Shown here in pieces: positions 23,546 through 35,794 of a stretch of 64,000 bases of DNA. The number at the start of each line of letters is the position of its first letter. Within the stretch, counting starts at the first letter, position 1. The DNA is from Lentinula raphanica (Eukaryota; Basidiomycota; Agaricomycetes; Agaricales; Omphalotaceae). The notes beneath the pieces are model-generated. The model had not been told where the DNA came from. It did no database searches and saw only the letters and a program-made list of their open reading frames with translations. Made by a program: the position numbers and the translations under genes. Where the stretch lies: contig JANVFP010000009.1 of assembly GCA_027919835.1 (NCBI GenBank), forward strand, positions 558,001 through 622,000. The letters run 5' to 3'.

Positions 23546-24335
23546 ATGATACTTCAAGCTGCTTCCATCGACGCTAATGCACAAGCTCTACAAAGTGTTC
23601 AACTGACTCCGACAATCGAAACTCGTCTTGGACTGCTGATCCAAATCGCAGAGGTACTGGAAACGAACGAAGCATCGACTACAAGGTACGATTAAAGCAT
23701 CAACGATTCGTTGCCTAGATAGTCCGCTTACAAGCCGCTGAGCAGTCTCACCACCTCTATTGCTCATCTTTCTCGCCGGCGGCTTGATCTCAAACTTTCT
23801 CTGAACCGCGCAATGTATGTTGAGGAAGAATTCCGGACACACCTAGCCAAGCTCGAAGTCGAAATTGCCTTGATACGCAAATGGTCAGCATCAATGAACC
23901 AAAGGAGTACATTCTCGAGTCATCAAATGGGAGCGGAAATGTCGGAGACAGAAACGGCTGAAACCCTCGAACTTCGTCGACAAGCTATCGTTCGCAAGGC
24001 TAAGGAGCACCAAGCTGAACTTATCCGTCTGAATTCGACGAAAGCCTCAAGCTCTTCCACGAATATCACGATCTCGGACCTCGCCCTTCTTCAGACAAGT
24101 AATGCAGAGCGAGAGAAAGAGATACGTCGAAAGAGGAAAAAGGTCGAAGCTTTTCGTGGTCTGCCCCCGGTACGTCCGGGTCTTGTTCTCTTTGCTTATA
24201 TCTCATACCGATCCTACTGTGAAGAATCCAGAACTTGCGCGTCTCACTTTGCTTCAAGCTACGCAGAGGTTGCAAGATCTGTCTCGGATAAGGGAAGGAC
24301 TGTTGAATAGAATGGTTGGCGACGTTCAAGATTAA
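23546..24335 (+). CDS. HAUS1-like augmin complex subunit
   Basis: Join(23546-23685, 23746-24169, 24225-24335), 224 aa. The protein is almost entirely helical coiled coil, with heptads through AHLSRRRLDLKLSLNRA, LAKLEVEIALIRKW and REKEIRRKRKKVEAFRG. It ends with GLPPNPELARLTLLQATQRL then a short basic tail. The C-terminal pattern, a coiled coil running into L-x-PNP-x-LA and a final helix, is that of HAUS1, the augmin subunit that helps nucleate branched spindle microtubules through gamma-tubulin. Human HAUS1 is slightly longer (about 280 aa). There is no signal peptide or membrane segment. Assignment rests on the C-terminal signature and is moderate; other coiled-coil proteins are possible. 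Confidence 0.5.
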
Positions 24336-25345
24336 TGTTCTGACAGGTTTTGGTCCTCGTCGTTGAGTAAGCTGGTTGTATGAGGTGATTGACTCATTTT
24401 CAAGTTCTGACCCTAGATAAATGTCCCAGATAATGCAAGTTGATGTTCAAACCGGGCTCAGATGTCCTTCGGAACATAAGCTATCTGGGGACCGAGAAGT
24501 GCTATATTGCGAACTCGGAATTTGCGTCTGGGACCAGCAAATGAAGAAAAGCGATAGCACCAAGTCAGTAAGGTTTTGTAAGGGCGATGAACGCTGGAAC
24601 GAGTCTTTATCGTGTAGGGCAACTTGAACTTCGTGTCTCTTTGATATATAACTCAGTGGGTGTGTTTTCCACGAGCTTATATCGAAGGGACAGGCTGGCA
24701 CCGGCCTTGTTCAATGTTCCGCTGTGTTTTGGCAACGAATGCTTGACAGATTGCAGTACATCTCGAAACAAGAGCAAGCGGCTTTGAGGCCTTGAAACTT
24801 AATTCACTGACGAACCTTCTCTGAAGGGCTAGAAATTTGTGGACCACTCGCCGTGCATGGAGTCTCTACGCTCTACGCTCTCGCTCGCCAACCTCGTTGA
24901 ATTTTCTCCTTCCCTCTGTACTCCGTACTCGCACCAGCTCGCACTGTGAATTCGGAACTTGTGCTTGAGGCTATGAAAAACTATGCGACGTTAGGAATTA
25001 TCGAATATGCCTCAGCTTAAGTGAGGCAAGGCGAGAGTTGAGCTCAAAATCGATTTCAAAAAAAAAGCGGTGATTCTAGACCGAATTAGGTAACTTTTCT
25101 ACTAAATTTAGTAAGAATTGAACGGAATCAATTTCCTCGGACCTCGGCATGTAAAAATTAAATTTTGTCTTGACCATGATGTTGCGGGCGCTGCCATCCT
25201 CCGTTTGTTATCCCTTGCGGTTTTCTGCGGTCTCATTTCGCCGTTCTTGCGGTTTTATCTTCTTCCTCTGGTCTTAAGCCGTGTCGTTTCACGGAAACTC
25301 TCTTTCTTTTAGCCATTGGGCAAACTTCCACTCCTTCACCAAGTA
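24336..25345. other. intergenic, nothing recognised
   Basis: No open frame with family features or splice support was found. Pyrimidine-rich stretches near 25195-25310 probably belong to the promoter and 5' leader of the following GH13 gene. Confidence 0.4.
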
Positions 25346-27347
25346 ATGAAATACTCCTGGGCAACAACTGTCGTCGCCTCGAGCTCGCTGTTGGCAACAG
25401 CGGTATCTGCGGCCTCAGCGGATGATTGGACGAAGAGGTCTATTTACCAGGTAACGTTTCAACGGGTTCACATCCGCCCTTGCGAAGTCGAGGAGTTCTG
25501 ACCAGGTTCTGACTTTCCACAGGTCGTCACCGACCGATTCGCCTTGGGAAATGGCTCTTCTCCAAGCTGTGATACCTCACAGAAAAAGTACTGCGGTGGT
25601 AACTGGCAGGGAATCATTAACCACTTGGATTATATCCAGGACATGGGTTTCGATGCTATCTGGATATCTCCTATCGTCGAAAACGTTCAGGGTACGACGA
25701 CAGAGGGTGAGGCTTATCATGGGTGAGTCTTTTTCTTCTATTGAATGTTTGTCGTTGGGGCAGAGTTGACTGTGTGTATCAGATATTGGCCTCAGAATAT
25801 CAATTCCCTCAATACCAACTTTGGGTCTGCGGATGATTTGAAGAGTCTAAGTAGCGCTCTACATGATAAGGGCATGTATCTCATGGTGGATGTAGTCGTT
25901 AACCAGTAAGTTACCCTGGGCTTTCGGCTTCTCCAAGTACTCAAACTCCATCTCTTCCATCAGCGTCGTTGCCAACCCTACCAACACATCCAGTGTCTGG
26001 CCCGAAACCTTCGATTACTCCCTCCTACAACCCTTCGGTGCCGCCAACTCCTTCCACACCCAATGCTTCATCTCCGACTACAACAACCAGACCGACGTCG
26101 AGCAATGCTGGCTCGGCGACTCTGGTCTCCCTCTCCTCGACCTTGACACGGAAAATAGCACGGTGGTCGATACGATGTACAGCTGGATCAAGAATCTCGT
26201 TTCGGACTATGACATTGATGGGCTGAGGGTGGACACTGCGAAGCATATCCGACAAGATTTCTGGCCTGATTTCGCGTCGAATGCTGGAGTGTATACCGTT
26301 GCAGAGATTCTTATCGGCAACGTCACTTATGCTGCTCCTTACACCAGTGGGTCTTTCCTCGATTTGGCTATATCATATCTCTGATAGTAACCTGGTCTGG
26401 TTTGGATAGAGGGTCTCGACAGTGTCCTTGACTACCCTACGTATTACGCCGTGTACAATGCGTTCACAAACGGTACCTCTGGGAATATCAGCACCATCGC
26501 TGAAATGGTCAACCAGGCTCAGGACCAATACAACCACGGCACCTTCTACGTTGGTTCGTTCGTTGAGAACCAGGATAATCCCAGGATTCAGTCGACCGTT
26601 TCTGATCAAGCAGTGAGTGCTTCATTCATCGTCTCCGTTCGAACAGCCTTGAATTCGATCTTTCCGTTCGTTATCAGATCGTCAAGAATATGATGACCTG
26701 GCCTTTCATCAACGACGGTATTCCCATCCTCTACTACGGTCAAGAACAAGGATACCAGGGAGGCAACGATCCTGCTAACCGCGAAGCGTGCGTTATCATA
26801 ATCACTTCTCCATCCCCATTCACATATCTTACTATGTAACCCTTCTCGTAGTCTCTGGCTATCCGGCTTCAACACCGAAAACAAACCCCTCGTCACCCAC
26901 GTCAAAACACTCAACGCCGCGCGCAAACAAGCGATCTCCGCCAACTCCTCCTTCCTCACCACAAAGGCATCCTTCATCTCCCAATCCTCCAGTACCTCCA
27001 CCCTCGCCATATCTAAACCACCGTTCCTCACTCTCCTCACTAACGTCGGCTCCGGCTCCTCGTCTAGTGCATCGTGGAGTATACCCAGCTCGGCAGGGCT
27101 ATACAGCGGGAAGGAGACGCTGGTAGATGTGTTAACGTGTGATACTGTGACGACGGAGGATGATGGGAGTTTGAGTGTGAGTGCGAGTGGGGGGTTGCCG
27201 AAGGTGCTGATGCCGGCTGAGGCGTTGAGTAAGTCTGGGTCGTTGTGTGGTAGTCAGGCGAGTGGCGCGGTGGGGTTGAGAGGGTTGAGTGTGGGGATGA
27301 TGGGTGCGGCTGTAGGGGCGATTTTGGCGGGGATGATGTTGGTGTGA
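25346..27347 (+). CDS. GPI-type GH13 alpha-amylase / alpha-glucanotransferase
   Basis: Join(25346-25450, 25523-25722, 25783-25905, 25964-26346, 26410-26612, 26678-26787, 26852-27347), 539 aa. A signal peptide (residues 1-22, [17 protein letters not shown]) precedes a GH13 barrel of the fungal amylase type. Region I is DVVVNH and region [11 protein letters not shown] with the nucleophile Asp. Region III is VAEIL with the acid/base Glu. Region IV is FVENQDNPR, keeping the catalytic Asp but with Gln where alpha-amylases have His. The C-terminus is Ser-rich and ends in a hydrophobic tail ([17 protein letters not shown]), a GPI-anchor signal. GPI attachment with a lost region-IV His recalls the wall-bound alpha-glucanotransferases (AgtA type) that remodel alpha-glucan, so the enzyme may act on wall alpha-glucan rather than dietary starch. 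Confidence 0.9.
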
Positions 27348-27912
27348 TGGGTTTTCGATTTGGATGTTCATTGTCCGCTCTCCGTCTCTTTGCCGTGCGT
27401 GCTCCTTGCAACGTTGAATGCTTTTTTCCATCCCGGAATTACAGAACATCCCCACTTTCATAATCTAGCATAATTTTCATGGACATCTGGACTCGTTTTC
27501 GTATACATATAGCGCAATCTTTCATATACGGTATGTCTGCATGTAGAACAAAATCGATTGCAGTGATCAGGATATCCACTCTGATCGCATAATGTAGTTT
27601 CTTTGGACAAAGTCCTAGAGTAATACTGACTAAATGTTGGTAATGTGCTCGTCTAATGCTCGTTCCCAATTGCATTAACATAGCGCTTCCAATAATCGAG
27701 GAGAGATGAAATTATGAAAGGTCTAGGGTCACTGCGGAATGCTAGACTCAACTCATTGATTTTTGGGATATCATCATCATATGCAGCATGAGATTACACT
27801 GTCGCTGCACGCCAGAGATACACATAGTGGGGGATGGTACATAAGCAAGAGAAAAGAGAAAGAAATTCATAGAGTTCGAGGTCGAAGAAGCGCAATGCCA
27901 CCAAAGGATAAG
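27348..27912. other. intergenic, nothing recognised
   Basis: This lies between the 3' ends of two convergent genes. No coding or repeat structure was identified. Confidence 0.4.
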
Positions 27913-28387
27913 TTATCGCCTGTCAAAAAGTCGATCGTAAGTGAGATTCATCGAGAAAAACAAATCGAAACACGTACAATAAGGAAAGAGTCAAGTCACC
28001 ATGAACCCGAGCTTTGATCTCCACCGCAACATCCAAATTCAAATCAAGCCTCAGCTTCAACGGCTTGTCTCCTCCGCCTCCGCCTCCACCTCCTGCCACA
28101 CCACCAACCAGACCACCAACCGTATCCCCAACGGCTCCCACAGCACCAGTCGCAGTATCCGCAACTTCGTTTACACCCGGAAGTCCGCCAACAGCTCCAC
28201 CTAGCCCTTGTTGTTGTTGTCTTTGTTGGCCTCCACCTCCACCTCCACGACGACGAGTACGAGGGGGTCTCGAACCGGTATCAGATGCTACAGATGGACT
28301 TCGTGAAGCACGGCGTCTGGATCGAGGTTGATTTTGTTGGGTCGGGGGAGGACCTGAGGAAGGTGAGCGAGAGTTACCGCCGGCCAT
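27913..28387 (-). CDS. Gly-rich basic low-complexity protein
   Basis: Complement(join(27913-27919, 27978-28387)), 138 aa. It runs from a Ser/Pro/Gln N-terminus (MAGGNSRSPSSGPPPTQQ) through an Arg patch (RSRRRASRSPS, RPPRTRRRGGGGGG) and Gln and Gly runs (QQRQQQQGLGG, GGVAGGGGGGGG). The C-terminal module KPLKLRLDLNLDVAVEIKAR, ending GDLTLSLL, is regular and likely the conserved part. I have seen similar C-termini in short Agaricomycete proteins of unknown function. The upstream frame is open another 62 codons, but MAGGN is the first start that gives a sensible protein. Confidence 0.55.
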
Positions 28388-28902
28388 GATGAAAGGATAA
28401 TGAGGAGGATGTTCAAGCTCAAGCGTGGGCTCAACCTCAATGGTCCTAGGGAGGAAGGACGAACAATAGGTTTGAAAAGACAATTTGGAGAAACGAAGGC
28501 TATAAGGACTCCAAGATGATGACGCTGCGGGATGGAATTGAAATTGGATGAGCTCATTTACACCAGTGACCAAGGGGCCCTTTCGTCCTTTTCCCCATCA
28601 GACCATGGAGATGACCATGACGACGAGAAACGCTGCGACTTTGGTCTGTGCCTTGGTCAGGAACACACCACATATCCATATACGGTACCACCAGCTTACC
28701 AGAGCTTACCGTATATACTTATCAGGTTATACCAGACTATACCCAGTTCTCCACATACTCGCAGTTGTGGCGCCCACGATGATATCACTCTATCGTTGTC
28801 TTTGCGGAGCACCAGATCCTTCGTGACTCTATAAAAATTCGTTTCGCTGTTAGCAAACATCATAGAACACCAGAAGAAATACGCAAACCATCTTACAAAA
28901 AT

Positions 28903-29861
28903 ATGTCGCAAGTTGGAGACCACGACTTCCGCATCGGCCAAGGCCTCGAAAACGCACCTCCACCTAGCACCACCAACGAAGATCGCAGTGACGAAGAACG
29001 AAAGAAGGAGGCTGAAATCGCGGAGCGTCTCTCGCGTCTTATCGAAGATGCCAACTCGAGAGTGATCCCTCTCACTAAAATGATACGTCGGGTAAGTAGT
29101 TTCCTGATGATATCAGGTTTCCAAACATACCTTGACAAATGTGTACTGACAAATGTGTACTGCATAGCACATCGAAGCGATGGAGGCCCGACCAGAAGAA
29201 GACCGAAACGAGGACGAGCTCGTTCAACAGGTCAAACCCCTCCTGCAGCAAGCAGAACAGATCATGAACGAAACCCAGGGGATGATCAAAGGCGCCGATC
29301 CCGATAACAAGATCACCCAGAGAGCACAGAACCACCAAAAGGCTCACAAGGCGACGCCAGAGGAGCAAAGACTGGCGGAGGCATTGAAAGTGGTGAGTGA
29401 TATGATCGTATCGAGGCCCAAAACAGATGACTGACTGCTGCTGTTTTCGCTGTTGACAGATGATTGAAGAAGTCGGCGGGACTATTGAGTGGGCACGGAA
29501 TAAGCTCGATGCATTTCCCAAGGCGAAGAAAGATCTCGGTCCACTACTTGATGCCTTGAGCCGTAAGTACCAGCAGCTGGTCTAACGAATTTCGACTCAC
29601 CGACGAATCCCTGATATGTTCTGCGTCATATAGAGCCGATAACCCAGATCGTGGCTGGGGTCGGAATGCTTCTCGCTGGAGTACTGAACCTCCTCGGCAA
29701 CCTTCTCAGCGGACTTGGCTTAGACTCGCTCTTGAAGGGTATCTTCACAGCTACAGTGAGTGTCACACAGTGTCCCTCGGCATCTACATCGCTGATCATA
29801 TCTCGCCGCACAGGGCCTCGACAAGATATACCAAGGTTTGGGTCTTGGTAAGCTATACTGA
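28903..29861 (+). CDS. DUF6987 domain protein
   Basis: Join(28903-29091, 29168-29392, 29460-29562, 29634-29755, 29814-29861), 228 aa. A charged helical N-terminus (DEERKKEAEIAERLSRLIED) leads into a domain with VQQVKPLLQQAEQIMNETQG, IKGADPDN and THRRAQNH-like text (ITQRAQNHQKAHK). A C-terminal region follows with a hydrophobic stretch (IVAGVGMLLAGVLNLLGNLL) and GLDKIYQGLGLGKLY. This arrangement matches the fungal DUF6987 domain, of unknown function and often linked to LEA-like proteins in ascomycetes. The amphipathic Gly/Leu segment may associate with membranes. No signal peptide is present. Confidence 0.7.
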
Positions 29862-30558
29862 AATGCAGGTTATGGCCTGAAGATACCTAAGATGGATACG
29901 AGATGGATACGAGATGGATGAATAGTAGGAATGGACATACTCAGTATACTTATTATACACGATCAAAGTCTGAACTGTATCAATATCTTGGAGATAAGTA
30001 CATGAATACTATAGCCTTAGGAAACCTGTACGATAGCACGCACCAGAATTCGTTCGTTGTGACCTTCAAATGGCATGAAGGTCATTGATTCTTCCAAAAC
30101 TCGATGTCTTGATCACATAACCTTCCGGCAAACTGGGATCCGGGATGACAAAAGGCGCGAGGCAACGGCGAAGAGGCGGTCAGCTTCAATTGGGACAATG
30201 TTTTGCGAACCTACACTATTTCTGCAGCACTCCCAGTGAGCCTTTGCTCCGGTGTTTCATCTTCGACTACATCTTAGGACTCTCTCATTTTCTCACTCCC
30301 GCGCACCTGCCTCACCCACTCATCATCTTTCTTCGGGTAATTTGAAAGAAACCAGTGGTAGTCCCAAAGGATGCTAGTCAGTAATCATGAACATGGCGCG
30401 GAAGTCGTTTGAGTGTGTACTCCCAAGCTCAGTGAACAATCGTGAAGAGTCCTAGGTTGTATCATGATCGTGGTTTCAATTTATCGAAGGGGTACATCGA
30501 GTTTACAGGAGGTTTCTTCAATAGGCGTACGTTTCGTTAGATCAGCCTTCGGCAAAGC
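29862..30558. other. intergenic, nothing recognised
   Basis: This lies between two convergent genes. Contains only a short GATGGATACGA duplication near 29890-29915 and no gene. Confidence 0.4.
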
Positions 30559-31061
30559 TCAGACCGGTGGACAAGGATCAATCGAGTTGGACAACGAGAA
30601 CGGTGTGGTTGTTGCCAAAACCGCGGTTTTGCTCACATCCATCGCCTCTATACCGAAGACACTAGAAATCACCATTATATCAGCTACCACTACTCATCGC
30701 ACAGTAGCATCATCTCATCACTCACCCTGGAGAAGCAATAGCGAAAAGTACCGTCTGAGGAGTGAAATCCGTAGCTGTTGGTGTCGCGAAGAAGCTCGTG
30801 AATTGCGAGTCGTCCTCGATAGTGTATCCCAAGGCGAATGACTCTGGGTCGTCGTCCGTCTCACGAGTGAAGGTGACGGGGAACTCGCATCGTCGTTCCC
30901 ATTCGGAAGGTACGTCGATTTGGAGGGAGCTGACGAGGGATATGCCTGATGCGGCCAAGAGCAGGAGACGGGTGCTGGATTCGCGGAATGTCAGTTAGTG
31001 GGTAAAAGACTACATGTATTGGATGGGTCGGACGGTAGACGTACCAGAATGATGCTCGCAT
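30559..31061 (-). CDS. small secreted protein, diverged copy C
   Basis: Complement(join(30559-30631, 30726-30974, 31045-31061)), 112 aa. It is a paralogue of the tandem pair at 21.8-23.1 kb, with the same 17-bp first exon and intron phases. The signal peptide is MRASFC then TRLLLLAASGISLVSS. The mature start LQIDVPSEWERRCEFPVTFT mirrors LQVSIPESGTRRCDIPVTIT. The ends also correspond (FTPQTVLFAIASPG against VTPTTVVFIIATPG), as do the two cysteines. The third exon acceptor is a choice: the one used (30632) restores the final Cys-Pro, while an upstream AG would give a different tail. A TATA-like CTTTATATG lies at 31111 (minus-strand promoter). Confidence 0.68.
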
Positions 31062-31677
31062 ATCTGAAGGCTGAAGCTGGATGCTGGGGGAAACAAGGTC
31101 AGGCTGTGGCCTTTATATGTCAGATTTGGACGGCGAACTAAACCCGCAATCTGATACTCACATATCGGAGTCACATTGAAGGTGATGTTCCCGTTGTTCT
31201 AGATGTCTATCTCGCCACCATGTTCATTTGTTACTGTCATGCCACGCAGAGTATCATAAAGCCAGTTTCACGAATTTCGTTCTTGGATTGGATGATCTGG
31301 GAGCTGAAATTCGACTGGTTTCGCTTACGAATATTGCTCAAAACCAACAAGACTTGAAATGTGCTGGCCAGTGAAACAAATCGCGTGCCGCGTTCTAGGA
31401 TATATTGTCGCGAAGAAAGGCCTATTGACATCCTGTGCTTGCGGATATTAGTCTCCGTGCGTTGTTGCCTCATGTAAATTTGAGGACTTGCCAAAGCTCG
31501 AGCCTTGATTTGGTCTTGACTGCCAGTGAGTATGCGAAGAGATGCGAAGACGAATGGAAGAGGTAGACCGTGGGAATTCCCCCAACTTCAGCTTTCTACC
31601 CCCACATCGTCGAGCGCGAGCTAGAAACTGTTTCAACATTGTTCAGCTCCTCGAGATACTCGGCTACTTAACTCGCA
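31062..31677. other. divergent promoter region, no gene
   Basis: This separates the diverging secreted-protein and NOSIP genes. No additional coding frame could be supported. Confidence 0.4.
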
Positions 31678-33326
31678 ATGACGAAGCATAGTAAAAACAA
31701 CACCGCCTCCTCGATATTCTCTTATGCAGAATACAAGAAGTTGGATTATGGCACGAAGAAGGTGTGTAATCTAACTCATTGTTCATGCATCCAATACTCA
31801 CGCTTTCGAATATCCAGCAACGTCTCGGACATGAGTCTATGAGGCGCTTCGATGCTTGTGCGCTTTGCTTGAACAGAGCTCGGGAACCATTAGCGTGCAA
31901 CGAAGGTCACTTGTTCTGTAAAGAGTGTGTATACACGGATTTGTGTGAGTGACTCTGTCCTACACATCACCGTCGACCGACTGCTTATCTTTTCAGTAAC
32001 ACAGAAAAAAGACATCAAACGGCAGAAAGAGAAATTAGAACTTATGAAGAAGGATGCGCAAGAAGAGAGGGAAAGGGCTAAGCTAGCTGCTAGAGAAAGA
32101 GTCCTCCGAGAGTTTGAGAAGGGTCAGTTGGGGCTGGGCGTAAATAGTAAGCCCTCCGCGACTGGAGTTGGGGCTTCAACAGGAGAGAAGGACGTAGGCG
32201 AAGGTATTTCCATGTAACCTCTATCCCAACTTCTGTCGCTAACTGCTGATCAAGCAAACTCATCCAACTCCCTAAAACGAAAGTTCAACTTCTCCTCTTC
32301 TGCACTCGAATCCCTTACTCTCGAAGCCGAAGAAGCCGCTTTGCGCCAGATAGAAGTTGAGCAGCGAGAAGCACTCAAAGCGAAATTGCCAGACTTCTGG
32401 TTACCTTCGCTCACACCAACGTATACTGGCAAAGGAGACTTGGATAGTGTGAAAAGTCTAGAGGACGTCAAATTACAAACCACATGTAGAGGCGGAAATC
32501 CGAAGCATGTCTTAACGTGCGTGTCTTTCAGATTTTTCAATGCGAACAGTTTCCTTCCACCTTCCCTCCCAATCGTCTTCTATCAACTCCTCTCCTGTAG
32601 CTTGCGCTTACTGTGTTCACATCTAGCATGAAATCCCTAGTTCCTGTCAAGTTCACTTTCGAAGCTTCAGGCAAATCGAACGTGAAGGAATCGGATCAAC
32701 AAGCGATTTGTCCCTCATGCAAGAAAGTCTTGTCAAACAACACACTGATCTACTGTGAGTACTCGTACTCCATGCGTAAATCCTCGTTCCGCTCTGCTGC
32801 AATATTCCAAATAAGACATATATCTGCAATACATCGCGCCGTTGCTACCACATATAGATCACCCGTTTCTGTATACACTGGTTTCCTCTTATGACTTACG
32901 GCTCAATTCTGGCTCCGTTTCGTACACTCATTCACCAACGGTTCTCTCCCGTTACAGTATCCAAGCCATGTGCTCATGTCACCTGCAAGACGTGTACCGA
33001 CACCTTGGTCAGACCAGCGAAGCAGTGTGTCGTTTGTGATACGGTTCTGAAGATTCCTGATGAAAGCAAGGGAGACAAGGACGGGAAAAATGATATCATC
33101 GAGTTGAGGAGGGAAGGTATGTCTGTTTTCTTATATGTTCTTTTTTGTTTTGTCTTTTTTTCCTAATACACGGGCCTCCTTGGCTTCGGGATTCTGGAAC
33201 GCCGAGCTTTCCCTTTTGCTACTGTGCTTCACGCCTGAACTTTCGCTCATTACTCAATTAGGCACCGGCTTTGCTGGCGGAGGAATGGCCGAAACATCCA
33301 AAGCTGGAGTAGCTTTCCAAGGATGA
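31678..33326 (+). CDS. NOSIP-family U-box E3 ubiquitin ligase
   Basis: Join(31678-31761, 31818-31944, 31997-32203, 32255-32516, 32627-32754, 32958-33116, 33262-33326), 343 aa. The N-terminal zf-NOSIP module begins MTKHSKNNTASSIFSYAEY and carries CALCLNRAREPLACNEGH and FCKECVYTDL. A coiled-coil linker (ERERAKLAARERVLREFEKG) and a central region follow. The split C-terminal RING/U-box has CPSCKK, then KPCAHVTCKTCTDTLV and QCVVCD. The protein ends GFAGGGMAETSKAGVAFQG, the usual NOSIP terminus. Animal NOSIP is about 300 aa and acts as a nuclear/cytoplasmic E3 ligase also found with spliceosomes; fungi have the same architecture. This looks like an intact single-copy housekeeping gene. Confidence 0.92.
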
Positions 33327-34162
33327 TTATTCACACCCTCGGACATCAATATCGAGGATTTTGGCTCACAGAACAATGAGCTCTTAGTAGCCGTGCACAT
33401 CGTATTCGCATCGTCGTCCGCTTTCTCCGTATATATCTGATCCTCGATATGCGGATGATGATTGCAACTTTCAAGACTCAAGAGAGTGATTCCCGTGGCT
33501 ACACGAGACAGCAGGGGACAGCAGCCCGGTACAGTTGATCCGTGATTCATCGGTTTGCTATCATCTTCATGGAAAACCACGTATCGTATACTACGAGTTC
33601 CTGTCCAGCTGGAAAACCACATGCTCCGTTCTACCGAGTCTTCACCAATTCGAGCAACCCCTCCGATGTTTCTTTGACCTGGCTCGATCTGATTTTGTTT
33701 TCTGCCTCTCAGATTCAACTCCTTCTCTCACTACGGCGAGATTCCCGGTTTCACTCAATCACTCGATCCAGTCCTCGGATCTCTACATCGACAGATCATT
33801 TAGCTTCCCTAAACTTACTGTTCAGTCGTACGAACGTTTAGTGTTCATGCTATGTGATTGCCTCCAACGATTGCCTCCAACGATCCCGCCCATGGAGACA
33901 TTTGCCAGGACCCAGGTGCGGTTACAGTACAGCTTGTATACGGTTTCAAGATCCATCAAGAAGATCTGCCACCAAACGCAATAAATACCTAGAACGGTAA
34001 TGACTCCATAGAGTTCTTACTAGATTCAGTAAGGAGGACAGTCAGCGATTCGTATAGCAAATCATATAAAAGCGCTTGAGCAGCATCTGTTTGTAGCGGC
34101 TGCACAACCCAACTTTTGACCCGCTCTCGAACCTCAGGCCTCAACCAACTTCATTAAGAACG
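33327..34162. other. intergenic, with TATA box of the next gene
   Basis: No gene was recognised. CATATAAAAG around 34073-34082 lies about 80 bp before the ATG of the DUF6533 gene and is its likely TATA box. Confidence 0.45.
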
Positions 34163-35794
34163 ATGTCTTCGTCTGCTGCGATTCTGGCTGATGGTTATGT
34201 GACTCAATATGCAAATTGTGAGAATCTTGTCAATATTCAGAAATTCTAACTGACAACAGGAATGTTATAGTAGCTGGAAGTGCTCTTCTGGTTTATGATT
34301 ACTGTGCTGAAATCCATGTCATGATTTTTCAAAATGCTGAGTCTTATTATAGTGCTTAACTTGGATGACGAGGTGCGCAAACTTTAGTTATTCTTTTCTG
34401 CTTATCTTTGCTGACATTACTATCAATATCCCAGATTGAATTTATCTGGGTACGGAATTATGAATACAATATCAACAGAGATGCAATCTAACCAAGCTCT
34501 AAGAAAAAATCATGGTCAATCGGAAAAGTGTTATTCATACTGGTGAGTTACCTCACAGATTACTCACTACCACATATGAAACTCAGCTACTCCAGAGTCG
34601 CTACTATTCTTTGCTTGCCACAGCTGTGTAAGTTGATTCACAAATCCTGGCTGAATATATTCACTGTAACTTGTTCCCAGGGTGAACAACTATGGTAGGT
34701 AGTAAATCAAAGCATGCAGCACTAAGTGATGACCTCAATCCGTATAGTTCTATTCGGAGGTTTGACACATTCAGTGAGTATTTCTTCTCATTCCAATCTG
34801 CCCATTCTGTAACCTCTACCCACTTCTAGGGGTAAGTCTCAAGCTTCCAAGTCATCATATTATGGCATTGATAATGTCAATCTTTTTTCATATCCCAAGA
34901 TGTACTTATATTCTTCAAGGAGTAGGAATTATCCTCTTACTAATCATGATTTATCTCAAGGTATACAATATAGCAAATTTCAGGCCTGGAGTGGTCTAAT
35001 CACCTGTATGCTAGTCGAAGGTAGGTTTCATTCAATGCAAAATTGATATACACTTTGGATTGATGAGATTATTGCACAGCAATTCTTCAAATGCGGTTAT
35101 ATGCATTGTATCTCTTAGACAGAAGAATCTTGCTGTTGATGAGTGCTGGTTTCATGATAAGCTCAGCAGGCACGGCCTCGGTTCTGGTATTGATGTGGAA
35201 GGGCCCTCATATCCACGGTGAGTCAATCTTGCACTTCAAAATCCAAGAATCAAGAACTCATTGGAAATGCTAAGTACAAACCGAACTCCCTTTCTGTCTA
35301 ACTACCCTTCCGGATTACTGTTATGCAGTTTGGATACCAAGACTGACATTTGATACATTTCTGTGCTTACTAGCACTGATTCGGGGTTTCCAGCTTACAA
35401 GGGATGAATACGGCGGTCTCAACCCCGTGATCCCTGCTGGGGAGCATCTCATGAAAGTCTTAATCAGCGATTGCGTTGGGTCATATCTAATGTAAGAAAT
35501 GCGCTTTTTTGCAGACAATAGCTTCGCTGATGATCCGAGATTCAGGATGTTTGCTGTCTATCTAACATTCTTGACAATATGGGCAAAGAATGTTCGTATA
35601 TGACCTCCTGTCATTTTGTGACCCGCGAATCTGATCGTTCATACTAGCCCAATCTCATCGAGACTTGTTTCAACCTGTCGGTGGGAATTGAGTCTATCGT
35701 CGGGACTAGGACCATTCTGAGAATCAGAAAAGTCATAGAAATTGATGACTCAGTAGAGGCATCGGCAGCAATGGTCAACGATATGTTGAAGTAA
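34163..35794 (+). CDS. DUF6533-family integral membrane protein
   Basis: Fifteen exons: 34163-34217, 34271-34303, 34353-34372, 34435-34449, 34504-34542, 34596-34627, 34681-34694, 34748-34773, 34830-34831, 34900-34921, 34984-35020, 35080-35217, 35329-35491, 35546-35591, 35648-35794. They give 262 aa. The N-terminus has the DUF6533 signature: GSALLVYDYLLNLDDEIEFI, W, KKSWSIGKVLFILSRYYSLL. Several hydrophobic spans follow (ILLLMSAGFMISSAGTASVL, MFAVYLTFLTIW). This multi-spanning family is widely expanded in Agaricomycetes with no known function. Exon sizes are extreme: 15, 14 and 20 bp, and a 2-bp exon (34830-34831) needed to keep frame and yield THS-G-CTYILQ. Donor GTTCGT at 35592 is weak. Alternative small-exon choices are possible, but the outer exons are secure. 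Confidence 0.8.

Noticed and set aside
26606..27040. Minus-strand ORFs opposite the GH13 gene
   Set aside because: They are antisense shadows of well-supported exons with GH13 motifs.
34435..34491. Premature stop in the DUF6533 gene (TAA at 34489)
   Set aside because: The stop lies inside a well-formed intron (34450-34503) whose removal restores the conserved W-KKSWSIGKV segment.
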